From Phenylobacterium sp. (GTDB lineage: Bacteria > Pseudomonadota > Alphaproteobacteria > Caulobacterales > Caulobacteraceae): a stretch of DNA of 64,000 bases. Of this stretch, positions 1-8,144 are shown in pieces. A program made the translations under genes and the position numbers. The stretch is taken from the NCBI RefSeq assembly GCF_025351295.1, contig NZ_JANXWD010000010.1, forward strand, positions 1 through 64,000, read 5' to 3'. The notes below the pieces were generated by a model. The model made no database searches and had not been told where the DNA came from. It saw only the letters and a list, made by a program, of their open reading frames with translations. Each line of letters begins with the position of its first letter. The first letter of the stretch is position 1.

Positions 1-63
1 GTCGTGCTTGCGCTGATTTGAGAGGTTCTTAGCCTCGTCCCACTCAAACCGGACGCCGGTCAT
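1..63 (-). CDS. brnT: BrnT-family toxin, N-terminal 21 codons only (runs off the window start)
   Basis: Reading the minus strand from the ATG at 63 gives MTGVRFEWDEAKNLSNQRKH, which matches the conserved start of BrnT toxins (FEWDEAK..SN..KHG). BrnT is a RelE-fold ribonuclease usually followed by the antitoxin BrnA, which would lie outside the window. Only 21 residues are visible, so neither the catalytic residues nor the antitoxin can be checked. The DNA upstream is unusually AT-rich and contains the palindrome TGTAATTACA (86-95), a plausible site for autoregulation. Confidence 0.6.
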   Translation of the reverse strand, partial: MTGVRFEWDEAKNLSNQRKHD

Positions 64-85
64 GGCTTCAATGTAGTTATGAAAT

Positions 86-95
86 TGTAATTACA
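86..95. promoter_or_regulatory. Palindrome TGTAATTACA upstream of brnT
   Basis: A perfect 10-bp palindrome sits 23 bp upstream of the brnT start in a locally AT-rich stretch (about 70-105) that contrasts with the GC-rich surroundings. BrnTA operons are known to be repressed by the BrnT-BrnA complex. That this palindrome is the operator is inference from position only. Confidence 0.35.
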
Positions 96-115
96 CAACC
101 TGGAATTCGAGGCCG

Positions 116-1702
116 CTAAATCTGCCGGGCCCGGCCTTCCCAGTAGGGGGCGCGGACCTTGTTGCGCTGGATCTTGCCGGCTTCGGAGCGGGGCAGGTCG
201 GTGACGAAGTCGACGCTGCGCGGGACCTTGAAGGCCGGCAGGCTGGTCCGCGCATGGGCGAGGATTTCCTGGGCCAGGGCGTCCGAGGGCGCATAGCCTT
301 CCTTCAGCAGGATCACCGCCTTCACCTGCTCGCCCCATTCATCGTGCGGGATGCCGACGGTGGAAGAGTCCGCCACGGCGTCGTGCTTGATCAGTTCGTT
401 GTCGACTTCCTGCGGATAGATGTTCACCCCGCCGGAGATGATCGTCTCGGCGTTGCGGCCGGTGAGGAACAGGTAGCCGTCTTCGTCGAAGTAGCCGACG
501 TCGCCCATGGTGAAATAGTCGCCGACCCGGTTGGCGTTGGTCTTGGCCTCGTCCTTGTAATAGGTGAAGCCGCCGCCGGGCGGCAGCTGGTGGTAGATGC
601 CGCCGGGCACGCCGGTGGGCAGTTCGGCGCCCGCCTCGTCGAGGATCTTGGAGCCGAGCAGTGCGGGGCGCTTACCGACGCTGCCGGGCTTGGCGAGCCA
701 TTCCTCGGAGCTGATCACAAAGCCCGCGCCGCCCTCCGAGCCCGCGTAATATTCGCTGAGGACGGGGCCGAACCAGTCGATCATCGCGGCCTTCACCTCC
801 GGCGGGCAGGGCGCGGCGCCGTGGACGATGTAGATGACGCTGGAGAGGTCGTACTTGGCCTTCACATCGTCCGGCAGGGCCAGCAGGCGCTGGAACATGA
901 TCGGCACCAGGTGCAGGTGACTGACCCGGCGGTCATGCATCAGGCGAAGGACGGTCTCGGAGTCCCACTTGTCCATGAACACCAGCTCGCAGCCGGCGCC
1001 CATGGCGCCGCGGACGTCGAAGGCCAGGGGGGCTGCGTGATAGGCCGGGCCCGCGCAGAGCTGGACGGAGGTCGCGTGATCGTAGCCGCGCATGGCGTAG
1101 AGGCCCTGCACCGCGACCACCGGCTGGGCGCGGTAGACGCCCTTGGGCCGCCCGGTCGTGCCGGAGGTGTACATCATGGCGTTGCCGAGGACCGGGTCGG
1201 CGATGTCGCCGCCATCCAGCGAGCCCAGCGCCGCGTCATAGTCCAGGAAGCCCGGGATCACGCCGCCGATGGCGACCTTGACCAGGACGTTCGGCGCCTG
1301 GGCGACCGCGGCGGCGGATGAGGCCACGCGCGCTTCGCAGAACACCGCCTTGGCCTCGCAGTCGTTGATGATGTAGGCGATCTCCTCGGCGTTCAGGTGC
1401 CAGTTGACCGGGGTGATCCGCAGGCCGGCGCGCTGGGTGGCGGCCAGCACCTCGACGAACTCGGACCGGTTGGAACAGACCAGGGCGACGGAGTCGCCGT
1501 CCTTCAGGCCGTTGGCCCGCAGCAGGCGGACGATCCGGTTGGCTGCGGCGTTGACCTCGCCGAAGCTGTGGGTCCTGCCGGAGGGGTCGTGGATGAACAC
1601 CGCGTCGGGCTTCAGGTCGGCCCAGACGGCCAGGGTCATGCCGCTGACCGCCGCGGCTTCCAGCCGGTCGTCGAGGCTCACGCGGTCCTTCAGGTCGTCC
1701 AT
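116..1702 (-). CDS. AMP-dependent acyl-CoA synthetase/ligase
   Basis: A 528-residue ANL-superfamily enzyme that activates a carboxylic acid to its acyl-CoA through an acyl-adenylate. The P-loop-like motif YTSGTTGRPKGV lies near residues 178-189, the hinge region GDVGYFDEDGYLFLTGR and ISGGVNIYPQEVD follow in the C-terminal half, and the catalytic-lysine motif SEAGKIQRNK is near the C-terminus. Length is normal for the family. I chose ATG 1702 because GGGGAGG lies 5 nt upstream; a TTG at 1705 is the alternative. The substrate cannot be told from sequence; the neighbourhood suggests a fatty or branched acid. Upstream TGACGCAA (near 1722) resembles half of the palindrome found before the transporters, but the second half does not match. 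Confidence 0.9.
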   Translation of the reverse strand: MDDLKDRVSLDDRLEAAAVSGMTLAVWADLKPDAVFIHDPSGRTHSFGEVNAAANRIVRLLRANGLKDGDSVALVCSNRSEFVEVLAATQRAGLRITPVNWHLNAEEIAYIINDCEAKAVFCEARVASSAAAVAQAPNVLVKVAIGGVIPGFLDYDAALGSLDGGDIADPVLGNAMMYTSGTTGRPKGVYRAQPVVAVQGLYAMRGYDHATSVQLCAGPAYHAAPLAFDVRGAMGAGCELVFMDKWDSETVLRLMHDRRVSHLHLVPIMFQRLLALPDDVKAKYDLSSVIYIVHGAAPCPPEVKAAMIDWFGPVLSEYYAGSEGGAGFVISSEEWLAKPGSVGKRPALLGSKILDEAGAELPTGVPGGIYHQLPPGGGFTYYKDEAKTNANRVGDYFTMGDVGYFDEDGYLFLTGRNAETIISGGVNIYPQEVDNELIKHDAVADSSTVGIPHDEWGEQVKAVILLKEGYAPSDALAQEILAHARTSLPAFKVPRSVDFVTDLPRSEAGKIQRNKVRAPYWEGRARQI

Positions 1703-1847
1703 CAAATCCTCCCCGGCGCCTGACGCAAATCGGCGCGATCAATGACTATTGGAGGCCGCGGCGGGCGGGACGAAATGATCCCCGTCCCATGGTGTCGGCG
1801 GCCTCGCGGCCACCATCACATGAGACAAAGCGGGCGACAATTGGCAG

Positions 1848-2258
1848 CTATCCAAAGGTCTTTGAGGCCCAGCGCCAGGCCAGATACCCGGCGCTGGCGC
1901 CGAACGCGGTGAGCAAGGTTCCCCAAGAGATGTCGATCACGGTGATGCGGGTGGCCCAGACCTTCAGCGTCGCCTGGTTGGTCAGGTCGTAGGTGGCGTA
2001 GCACATGGCGCCGAGCAGAGCGCCGGCCAGCGCGGTCTTCGCCAGGCCGGCGTCGCGATTGGGCAGGACCGCCAGCAGAACGACGCCCAGCACATAGACC
2101 AGATAGAAGATCACCGCCGCGGGCAGGGCCGGCTTGTCGGCCAGGGCATAGTCCAGCGTCGGGCGATAGACCTTCTGGCCGGCCAGCGTCAGATAGACCG
2201 CGTCCAGCGCCGCGAACGCCAGGCCGGTCCCCAGGTAGGTGATCAGGTATTTGAGCAT
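1848..2258 (-). CDS. DUF2177 family small integral membrane protein
   Basis: 136 residues with about four hydrophobic segments (around 5-22, 48-66, 75-95 and 105-127) and the typical DUF2177 features LDAVYL near the start and YDLTNQATLK in the third segment. Function is unknown. DUF2177 genes often sit with cyclopropane-synthase-like, DUF1295, DUF1365 and FAD-oxidoreductase genes in alphaproteobacteria, as here, so it probably belongs to the lipid-modification unit although a 138-bp inverted repeat separates it from the methyltransferase. GGAGGGAA lies upstream of ATG 2258. Confidence 0.85.
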   Translation of the reverse strand: MLKYLITYLGTGLAFAALDAVYLTLAGQKVYRPTLDYALADKPALPAAVIFYLVYVLGVVLLAVLPNRDAGLAKTALAGALLGAMCYATYDLTNQATLKVWATRITVIDISWGTLLTAFGASAGYLAWRWASKTFG

Positions 2259-2280
2259 TTCGTGTTCCCTCCCCCATCCC

Positions 2281-2418
2281 TGTCATCCCGGCCGCAGCGA
2301 AGCCCCCGGGCTCGGCCGCAGGCCGACCCAAGGACAGGCTCCGATCCGGGACCCAGGAGGTTCATGCTGTGCGGTTGCTCCTGGGTCCCGGATCAGCCTG
2401 CGGCCGTCCGGGATGGCA
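2281..2418. repeat. Intergenic inverted repeat, family A (divergent copy)
   Basis: Starts TGTCATCCCGGCCGCAG and ends CTGCGGCCGTCCGGGATGGCA, so the outer arms pair. An inner pair (GATCCGGGACCCAGGAG / CTCCTGGGTCCCGGATC) makes a second stem. It shares the TGTCATCCCGG terminus with the repeats at 8896 and 55936 but differs inside. It lies between the methyltransferase and DUF2177 genes and could act as a processing or attenuation hairpin. Confidence 0.7.
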
Positions 2419-2433
2419 GGATTGGTTGGGTCG

Positions 2434-3474
2434 CTACGCTGGTCTCAATCTGTAGTGGCTGACGCCCCACTCCTCGCCGCCACGGTGACCGAAGAGGCCG
2501 GCGGTAGCCAGGAAGAACAGCCGCCAGCGCCGGTGCCAAAGCACCGCCTGGTCGCCATAGACGGACTTCAGCACGGGGCGGATGGCGGCGACGTTGCGGT
2601 CGTAGTTGGCCAGCCAGTGCAGCGCGGTCTTGGCATAGTGGGCGCCGCTCCAGCGCCAGTCCTGCTCCACCGTAAACAGGTCGGGGAACTGGGCCATCAG
2701 GCCGTGGCTGGGCATCACGCCGCCGGCGAAGAAATGCTGGGCGATCCAGTCGGCCTCGTCCTCCACATCGAAGCGGTAGGGGCCGGTCTTGTGCGTGAAG
2801 ATGTGAATGAACAGCCGGCCGTCGGGCTTCAGCCAGCCGCGCACGCGGGTGAGCAGGGCGCGCCAGTTGGCCATGTGCTCGAACATCTCCACGGAGACGA
2901 CGCGGTCGAAGCCACCAGTCTTTAGCAAGGGGGCTGGCGGCTCGAAGTCGTTCATGTCGGCGGTCACGACGGTGAGGTTGGTCAGGCCCTCGGCGGCGGC
3001 GCGGCCGCGGATGAATTCGCCCTGGCTGGCGGAGTTGGACACCGACGTGATCTTCGCGTTCGGCAGGGTGCGGGCCATCCACAGCGACAGCGAGCCCCAG
3101 CCGCAGCCGAGCTCGAGGATCTGTTGCCCGTCCCGCAAGTCAGCGTGGGCGACGGTCTCGGTGAGCGCGCGGTCCTCGGCCTGGCCCAGGGTGTCGCCGG
3201 GCGCGTAGAGGCACGAGGAATATTTCAGGCGCGGGCCCAGGCAGTTGAGGAAGAACTCGGCGGGGACTTCGTAGTGCTGCTCGTTGGCCGCGTCGGTATG
3301 CTCGGCGATCGGCCGCTCGGCCATCTGGCGAGCGAAGGCGGCGTCGGCGTCGGGGCCGGCCTGGGCGGCCTGGCGGCGCGCGCCGGAGACCAGAATCTGG
3401 ATCGCGGCCTTGCGGACCGGATCGGGCAGGGGCGCGCCTTCGAAGGCGGTCAGGGTGTTGGAGACGAGACTCAT
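2434..3474 (-). CDS. Cyclopropane-fatty-acyl-phospholipid synthase-like SAM methyltransferase
   Basis: 346 residues of the CFA-synthase/mycolic-acid methyltransferase family, which transfer a methyl(ene) group from SAM to an unsaturated acyl chain of membrane phospholipid. The SAM-binding motif ELGCGWGSLSLWMA is near residues 120-133. LKYSSCLY before it and VEMFEHM after it are family hallmarks. It follows the DUF1295 gene with a 9-nt gap, so the two form one transcription unit. With the divergent FAD oxidoreductase and DUF1365 genes it matches the stress-induced lipid cluster of alphaproteobacteria in which CFA-like enzymes methylate or help form furan fatty acids. Whether it makes cyclopropane, methylated or furan lipids cannot be decided here. 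Confidence 0.85.
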   Translation of the reverse strand: MSLVSNTLTAFEGAPLPDPVRKAAIQILVSGARRQAAQAGPDADAAFARQMAERPIAEHTDAANEQHYEVPAEFFLNCLGPRLKYSSCLYAPGDTLGQAEDRALTETVAHADLRDGQQILELGCGWGSLSLWMARTLPNAKITSVSNSASQGEFIRGRAAAEGLTNLTVVTADMNDFEPPAPLLKTGGFDRVVSVEMFEHMANWRALLTRVRGWLKPDGRLFIHIFTHKTGPYRFDVEDEADWIAQHFFAGGVMPSHGLMAQFPDLFTVEQDWRWSGAHYAKTALHWLANYDRNVAAIRPVLKSVYGDQAVLWHRRWRLFFLATAGLFGHRGGEEWGVSHYRLRPA

Positions 3475-3483
3475 GCGGGTCCT

Positions 3484-4299
3484 TCAGGAGGCTTTTGGCG
3501 GGCCGGAGGTCTTGGGCGGAAACGGGAAGAAGGCGGAAACGCGCGCCTGATAGCGGCGATAGGCGTCGCCCTTGGAGGCGACCTGCGCGGTCTCCAGCGG
3601 CGGGATGCCGGAGATGCGGGTGAGCAACAGGTACATGACCACCGGGGCGGTCAGCGTCAGCAAGGTGATCGGCCGACCGGGATCGAGCCCGATCACCGGA
3701 TAGGCCAGCCAGCTCAGCCATTCGAAGAAGTAGTTGGGGTGCCGCGACCAGCCCCAGAGGCCGATGTCGGCGACCTTGCCGGCATTGGCGGGGTCGGCCT
3801 TGAAACGCTTCATCTGAGCGTCGGCCAGGCCCTCGCCGAGGATCGCCAGCATCAGGACCGCGACGCCCAGCACATCGCGCAGCGCCAGATCATGGCCCGG
3901 CGTCCGCGCGGCAAGGAGCACCGACAGGCCGAGCAACGCCGCGGCCGGCGCCTGGGGCAGGCTGACGAACAGCATGTTGCGCGGGTAGTCCTTGCCCCAC
4001 TCGGCGCGGAATTTGGCATAGCGCGCATCCTCGGCGTGGCGGCTGACGCGCGCGGCGATGTAGCCGCCCAGGCGCAGCGCCCAAAGCGCCACCAGGGCCG
4101 CCACCAGCCACTGGCGTGGCTGCGGTCCAGGGTAGGCTTCCAACGGGAACAGGGCCGCCGCCGCCAAGGTGGCGCCCGTGCCGAACGTCCAGAAGACGTC
4201 GGTCCAGCCACCGTTCCTGCGGGCCAGGCCAAACGCCCAGGCGCAGAGCATGACCAGCGTCATCGCCACGAGCACAACGAGACTCAGAACCCAGACCAT
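3484..4299 (-). CDS. DUF1295 membrane protein (steroid 5-alpha-reductase / ICMT fold)
   Basis: 271 residues, largely hydrophobic with six or more membrane segments. The motif LWGWSRHPNYFFEWLSW is the signature of DUF1295 and related steroid-reductase and isoprenylcysteine-methyltransferase fold proteins, where it binds the cofactor. Predicted inner-membrane lipid-modifying oxidoreductase; substrate unknown. I prefer ATG 4299 because GGAAAG is just upstream and the predicted minus-strand promoter places the transcript start near 4320; an in-frame GTG at 4317 would leave almost no leader. First gene of the minus-strand arm of the divergent cluster. Confidence 0.85.
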   Translation of the reverse strand: MVWVLSLVVLVAMTLVMLCAWAFGLARRNGGWTDVFWTFGTGATLAAAALFPLEAYPGPQPRQWLVAALVALWALRLGGYIAARVSRHAEDARYAKFRAEWGKDYPRNMLFVSLPQAPAAALLGLSVLLAARTPGHDLALRDVLGVAVLMLAILGEGLADAQMKRFKADPANAGKVADIGLWGWSRHPNYFFEWLSWLAYPVIGLDPGRPITLLTLTAPVVMYLLLTRISGIPPLETAQVASKGDAYRRYQARVSAFFPFPPKTSGPPKAS

Positions 4300-4325
4300 G
4301 TTCGACGCACTTTCCACTGAAGCGA

Positions 4326-4376
4326 TACGCAGTCATACCTTGGCTCGGATGCATCCGCTCGGGGAAGCCTTCCGTA
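4326..4376. promoter_or_regulatory. Candidate divergent ECF-sigma promoters sharing a palindromic -35
   Basis: The 10-bp palindrome GGATGCATCC (4347-4356) supplies GCATCC on each strand. On the plus strand it is followed after 16 nt by CGTA (4373-4376). On the minus strand it is followed after 17 nt by CGTA (plus positions 4326-4329). CGTA at -10 with a -35 ending in ATCC and 16-17 nt spacing is the layout of group IV (ECF) sigma promoters; RpoE/ChrR-type promoters controlling similar lipid genes use TGATCC and CGTA-like elements. The sigma factor is not in this window, so the assignment is inference. Confidence 0.5.
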
Positions 4377-4434
4377 GCTGCAAAGACGCCAAGCCGCCTT
4401 TCGCGGCCGGCGAGGAATTGACCAAGAGGTTGCG

Positions 4435-5781
4435 GTGTTCGATTCGGATGAGCGTCGTCTGCGGGTCGCGGTGGTCGGCGGCGGGATCGCGGGGCTCTCG
4501 GCGGCCTGGTTGCTGTCCAAACGCCATGACGTGGTGCTGTTCGAGGCCGACAACCGGCTAGGCGGCCACGCCAACACCACAGACGCGCCGCATCGCTCGG
4601 GCGGGGCGACGCCGGTCGATACCGGCTTCATCGTCTTCAACGAGCCCAACTATCCGAATTTCACGGCTCTGCTCGAGTACCTGCAGGTGCCCTCGATCCC
4701 CGCCGACATGTCGCTGTCGGTCAGCCTGGACGACGGCGGCTTCGAATATTCCAGCTTCGGCCTGGGCGGAGTGTTCGCCCAGAAGCGGAACATCTTCTCC
4801 GCGCGGTTCTGGGGAATGTTGCGCGACATCAGCCGCTTCTATCGCCACGGGCCGAAGGACCTGGCCGCGCTGGAAGCGCCGCTGACCTCGCTCGACGACT
4901 ACCTGGCCCAGAAGGGCTACTGTCAGGCGTTCCGCGACGACCACCTGCTGCCGCAGGCCGCGGCCATCTGGTCGACGCCGCTGCAGGAGATCGGCCGCTA
5001 CCCGGCGGCCTCGCTGATCCGCTTCTTCCTGAACCACGGGATGATGAGCATCGTCGGCCGCGGCCTGTGGCGCACCGTGGCGGGCGGCTCGCGGGCCTAT
5101 GTGGAGAAGCTGTCGGCGGCCTACCGCGGCGAGGTCCGCAAGGGCGTCCGCGTGGCCGGCGTCCGCCGCGACGCCAATGGCGCGGAACTGCGCCTGGCCA
5201 CCGGCGGCCGCGAACGCTTCGACGAGGTGGTGATCGCCACCCACGGCGACATGGCGCTAAGCCTGCTGGACGACGCCAGCCTCGAGGAGAAGCGCCTGCT
5301 GGGCTGCTTCCACTACAGCCGCAACCTGGTGGCCCTGCACACCGACACCTGCCTGATGCCCAAGCGTCGCCGCGCCTGGTGCAGTTGGAACCACATCGGC
5401 ATGCGCGATGCGCCGGGCGAGGGCGCGGTCAGCTACTGGATGAACCGGCTGCAGAGCCTGAAGAACGCGCCCGACATCTTCGTCACGCTCAATCCCAACA
5501 AGGAGATCGCGGCGAACAAGCTGATCCGCACGGAGGTCTACGACCACCCGCTGTTCGACGCCGGCGCGGTCGCCGCCCAGCAGGAACTCTGGGATATCCA
5601 GGGCGTGCGGCGGACCTGGTTCTGCGGCTCCTATTTCGGCCACGGCTTCCACGAGGACGCCCTGCAGTCGGGCCTGGCGGTGGCCGAACAGCTGGGCGGC
5701 GTGCGCCGGCCCTGGACGGTCGACGGCGAGTCGAGCCGCATCCACGTGCGCGGCCCCGCGCTCACGGAGGTCGCCGCCTAG
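4435..5781 (+). CDS. FAD-dependent NAD(P)-binding oxidoreductase (amine-oxidase fold)
   Basis: 448 residues with an N-terminal dinucleotide-binding motif VAVVGGGIAGLSAAWLL (about residues 11-27) and the GGHANT and VDTGFIVFNEPNYPNF segments typical of the COG2907 flavoprotein family. These proteins are consistently linked to DUF1365 and CFA-synthase genes and are thought to oxidise or desaturate lipid acyl chains; the exact reaction is not established. GTG start at 4435 with AGAGG 5 nt upstream. The stop overlaps the GTG of the DUF1365 gene, so they are translationally coupled. Confidence 0.88.
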   Translation: MFDSDERRLRVAVVGGGIAGLSAAWLLSKRHDVVLFEADNRLGGHANTTDAPHRSGGATPVDTGFIVFNEPNYPNFTALLEYLQVPSIPADMSLSVSLDDGGFEYSSFGLGGVFAQKRNIFSARFWGMLRDISRFYRHGPKDLAALEAPLTSLDDYLAQKGYCQAFRDDHLLPQAAAIWSTPLQEIGRYPAASLIRFFLNHGMMSIVGRGLWRTVAGGSRAYVEKLSAAYRGEVRKGVRVAGVRRDANGAELRLATGGRERFDEVVIATHGDMALSLLDDASLEEKRLLGCFHYSRNLVALHTDTCLMPKRRRAWCSWNHIGMRDAPGEGAVSYWMNRLQSLKNAPDIFVTLNPNKEIAANKLIRTEVYDHPLFDAGAVAAQQELWDIQGVRRTWFCGSYFGHGFHEDALQSGLAVAEQLGGVRRPWTVDGESSRIHVRGPALTEVAA

Positions 5782-6575
5782 TGTTCGCGTCCGGGCTCTA
5801 TCCCGGGGTGGTGACGCACACCCGGCTGAAGCCCCGGCGCCACGCGCTGCGCTACAACATCTTCATGCTGCTGCTGGACCTGGACGAGCTTCCCGCGCTC
5901 GACCGGGGCCTGAAGCTGTTCTCGCTGAAGGGCTTCAACCTGGTGGGCTTCGACCCCGCCCGGCACGGAGACGGGTCGGCCACGCCGCTGAAGGCCCAGG
6001 TGGAGGCCCAGCTCGCCGCCGCCGGCATCGCCCATGGTGGGCCGGTGCGCATCCTGGCCATGCCGCGCATCCTGGGCGCCGGCTTTAACCCGCTGACGGT
6101 GTTCTACTGCCACCGCCCGGACGGGGCGCTGAGCGCCATCCTGTACGAGGTCAACAACACCTTCGGCGAGCGGCACAGCTATCTCATCCCCGCGGACGAC
6201 GCCCCGGTGCTGACGCAGGCCTGCGACAAGGGCTTCTACGTCTCGCCGTTCATGGACATGGACCTGAGCTACGCCTTCCGCATGCGGCCGCCGCGATCCC
6301 AGGCGGCGGGCGATCAGGTGCAGGTGCTCATCAACGTCGACGACGCCGAGGGCCGGGTGCTGGCGGCGGGATTCGCGGGCGGACGGCAGAACCTCTCCGA
6401 CCGCAACCTGCTCCGCGCCTGGCTGACCCATCCCTGGATGACCGCCGGCGTGCTGGCGGCGATCCACTGGGAGGCGATCTTCATCTGGCTCAAGGGCGAG
6501 AAGATCCGTCAGCGCCCGCCGAAGCCGGCCTGCGCGGTCACGGTGGTGACGCCGGCGCTGCAGGCGGTGGCGTAG
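5781..6575 (+). CDS. DUF1365 domain-containing protein
   Basis: 264 residues. N-terminal GLYPGVVTHTRLKPRRHALRY followed by FMLLLDLDEL is the standard DUF1365 opening; FGERHSYLIP and the MDMDLSYAFR segment are also conserved. No enzymatic residues are recognised; a hydrophobic stretch near the C-terminus may bring it to the membrane. The open frame extends far upstream, but the real start is the GTG at 5781 inside the preceding stop (TAGTG), giving a DUF1365-like N-terminus. Function unknown; it probably works with the FAD protein in lipid modification. Confidence 0.88.
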   Translation: MFASGLYPGVVTHTRLKPRRHALRYNIFMLLLDLDELPALDRGLKLFSLKGFNLVGFDPARHGDGSATPLKAQVEAQLAAAGIAHGGPVRILAMPRILGAGFNPLTVFYCHRPDGALSAILYEVNNTFGERHSYLIPADDAPVLTQACDKGFYVSPFMDMDLSYAFRMRPPRSQAAGDQVQVLINVDDAEGRVLAAGFAGGRQNLSDRNLLRAWLTHPWMTAGVLAAIHWEAIFIWLKGEKIRQRPPKPACAVTVVTPALQAVA

Positions 6576-6708
6576 GCGCGAAACCGGCCGCCGGCCGCGC
6601 CCCGGCCGCCTGGGGTTCAATGAACCAAGCGGCGTCGTTGCGCCTTATCAAGGCGCACGCCACATTCCACGGCATCCTGGCCGTCGTGGTGCAAAGGACC
6701 CCTCTGAG

Positions 6709-7350
6709 ATGAGCCCGATCCAACGCTTTTCGCGCCTGGCGCTGCTGCTGGTCATTCCGCTGGCCCTGGCCGCCTGTGGCGTCAACTCGATCCCGACCAA
6801 GGAAGAGCGGGCCAAGGCGCAATGGGCGGAGGTGCAGAACCAGTATCAGCGCCGCGCCGACCTGGTCCCCAACCTGGTGGCGACGGTGAAGGGCTATGCG
6901 GCCCAGGAGAGCTCGGTGCTGATCGGGGTCACTCAGGCCCGCGCCGGCGCCCTGCAGGTGAAATCCGACGCCAGCATCACCACCGACCCGGCGGCGTTCC
7001 AGCGCTATGCCGCCGCCCAGAACAGCCTGTCCCTGGCGCTGGCCCCGATGCGGGTGCTGCAGGAGAACTATCCGGACCTGAAGTCGAACGAGAACTTCAT
7101 GGCCCTGCAGAGCCAGCTGGAAGGGACCGAGAACCGTATCGCGATCGCGCGCCGCGACTACAATGAGGCGGTGCGCGACTTCAACACCACGCTGCGGACC
7201 TTCCCGCAGGTGATCTGGGCCAAGACCCTGTACGGGTCGTCCAAGCCGATGGAACTGTTCCAGGCCACCGCCACCGCCCAGTCCGCCCCCACCGTGGACT
7301 TCGGCGCCCCGCCGGCCGGGGCGGCCCCCGGCTCCGCGCCGCCGAAGTAG
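6709..7350 (+). CDS. lemA: LemA family lipoprotein
   Basis: 213 residues. A lipoprotein signal peptide ends in the lipobox LAAC (Cys23). The LemA helical core (EVQNQYQRRADLVPNLVATVKGYA and later ENFMALQSQLEGTENRIAIARRDYNEAVRDFN) is complete, followed by a Pro/Ala-rich tail. LemA proteins have an extracytoplasmic coiled helical domain of uncertain role and are regularly encoded with TPM-domain proteins, as here, in a three-gene operon with gaps of 4 nt and 1 nt. Confidence 0.93.
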   Translation: MSPIQRFSRLALLLVIPLALAACGVNSIPTKEERAKAQWAEVQNQYQRRADLVPNLVATVKGYAAQESSVLIGVTQARAGALQVKSDASITTDPAAFQRYAAAQNSLSLALAPMRVLQENYPDLKSNENFMALQSQLEGTENRIAIARRDYNEAVRDFNTTLRTFPQVIWAKTLYGSSKPMELFQATATAQSAPTVDFGAPPAGAAPGSAPPK

Positions 7351-7354
7351 TCGG

Positions 7355-8143
7355 GTGCGTATCTCCCGTTCATGGGCGGCGGCGCTCACCCTCCTCATCC
7401 TCCTCCCCGCCCTGGCCTTGGCCGCGCCGACGTTTCCGCCGCTGAGCGGACGGGTCGTCGACAACGCTCACCTGCTGTCGCCCCCGGCCCAGCAGAAACT
7501 GACCGAGGAACTGGCGGCGCTGGAGCAGCAAACCGGACATCAGGTGGTGGTGGCGACCCTGCCGGACCTCCAGGGCTACGAGATCGAGGGCTACGGCTAC
7601 CAGCTGCTCCGCACCTGGGCCATCGGCCGCAAGGGCCAGAACGACGGCGTGATCCTGATCGTCGTCCCCAGCCTGAAGAAGGTGCGGATCGAGGTCGGCT
7701 ACGGCCTGGAGCCGGTGATGACCGACGCGGTCTCCAGCCTGATCATCCAGCGCAAGATCCTGCCGGCCTTCAAGGCCGGCCGCTTCGATCAGGGCGTGGT
7801 CGAGGGGACCGAGGCGATCGTTCACCAGATCGGCCTGCCTGCGGACCAGGCCCAGGCCCAGGCCGCCCAGGCGGACCGACAATCCGCGCCCGCGCCATCC
7901 GGCGGCGGCTTTCCGATCCCGATCGTCTTTGTCGTCGTCATCGTGTTCTGGGTGCTGAGCGGCGTGCTGCGGATGTTCGGTGGGCGGCGGCGGTTCGGCG
8001 GCAGCGGCCTGTGGTGGCTGCTGCCCTTCTTCCTGTCGGGATCGAGCCGCGGCGGCGGCGGATGGGGCGGTGGTGGTGGCGGCGGCGGGTTCTCCGGCGG
8101 CGGCGGATCGGGCGGCGGCGGCGGCGCCTCGGGGAGCTGGTGA
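7355..8143 (+). CDS. TPM-domain (YgcG-like) membrane-anchored protein
   Basis: 262 residues: signal sequence (about 1-23), a TPM domain (about 25-150) with FPPLSGRVVDNAHLLS and VEVGYGLEPVMTD-like segments, a transmembrane helix near 190-207, and a Gly-rich tail (about 240-262) ending in GGGGASGSW. TPM domains are named after the plant photosystem II repair protein TLP18.3/Psb32. The bacterial YgcG relatives are of unknown function and co-occur with LemA. GTG start, 4 nt after the LemA stop. Confidence 0.88.
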   Translation: MRISRSWAAALTLLILLPALALAAPTFPPLSGRVVDNAHLLSPPAQQKLTEELAALEQQTGHQVVVATLPDLQGYEIEGYGYQLLRTWAIGRKGQNDGVILIVVPSLKKVRIEVGYGLEPVMTDAVSSLIIQRKILPAFKAGRFDQGVVEGTEAIVHQIGLPADQAQAQAAQADRQSAPAPSGGGFPIPIVFVVVIVFWVLSGVLRMFGGRRRFGGSGLWWLLPFFLSGSSRGGGGWGGGGGGGGFSGGGGSGGGGGASGSW

Positions 8144-8144
8144 G

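Noticed and set aside
1721-1736. TGACGCAA upstream of the first acyl-CoA ligase as a fourth operator
   Set aside because: Only one half matches; the other half (ATCGG) is not symmetric.
7980-8143. Longer start for the second TPM protein
   Set aside because: The extra 55 residues come from the Gly-rich coding end of the previous gene read in another frame; ATG 8145 directly follows the stop and begins a TPM-like N-terminus.
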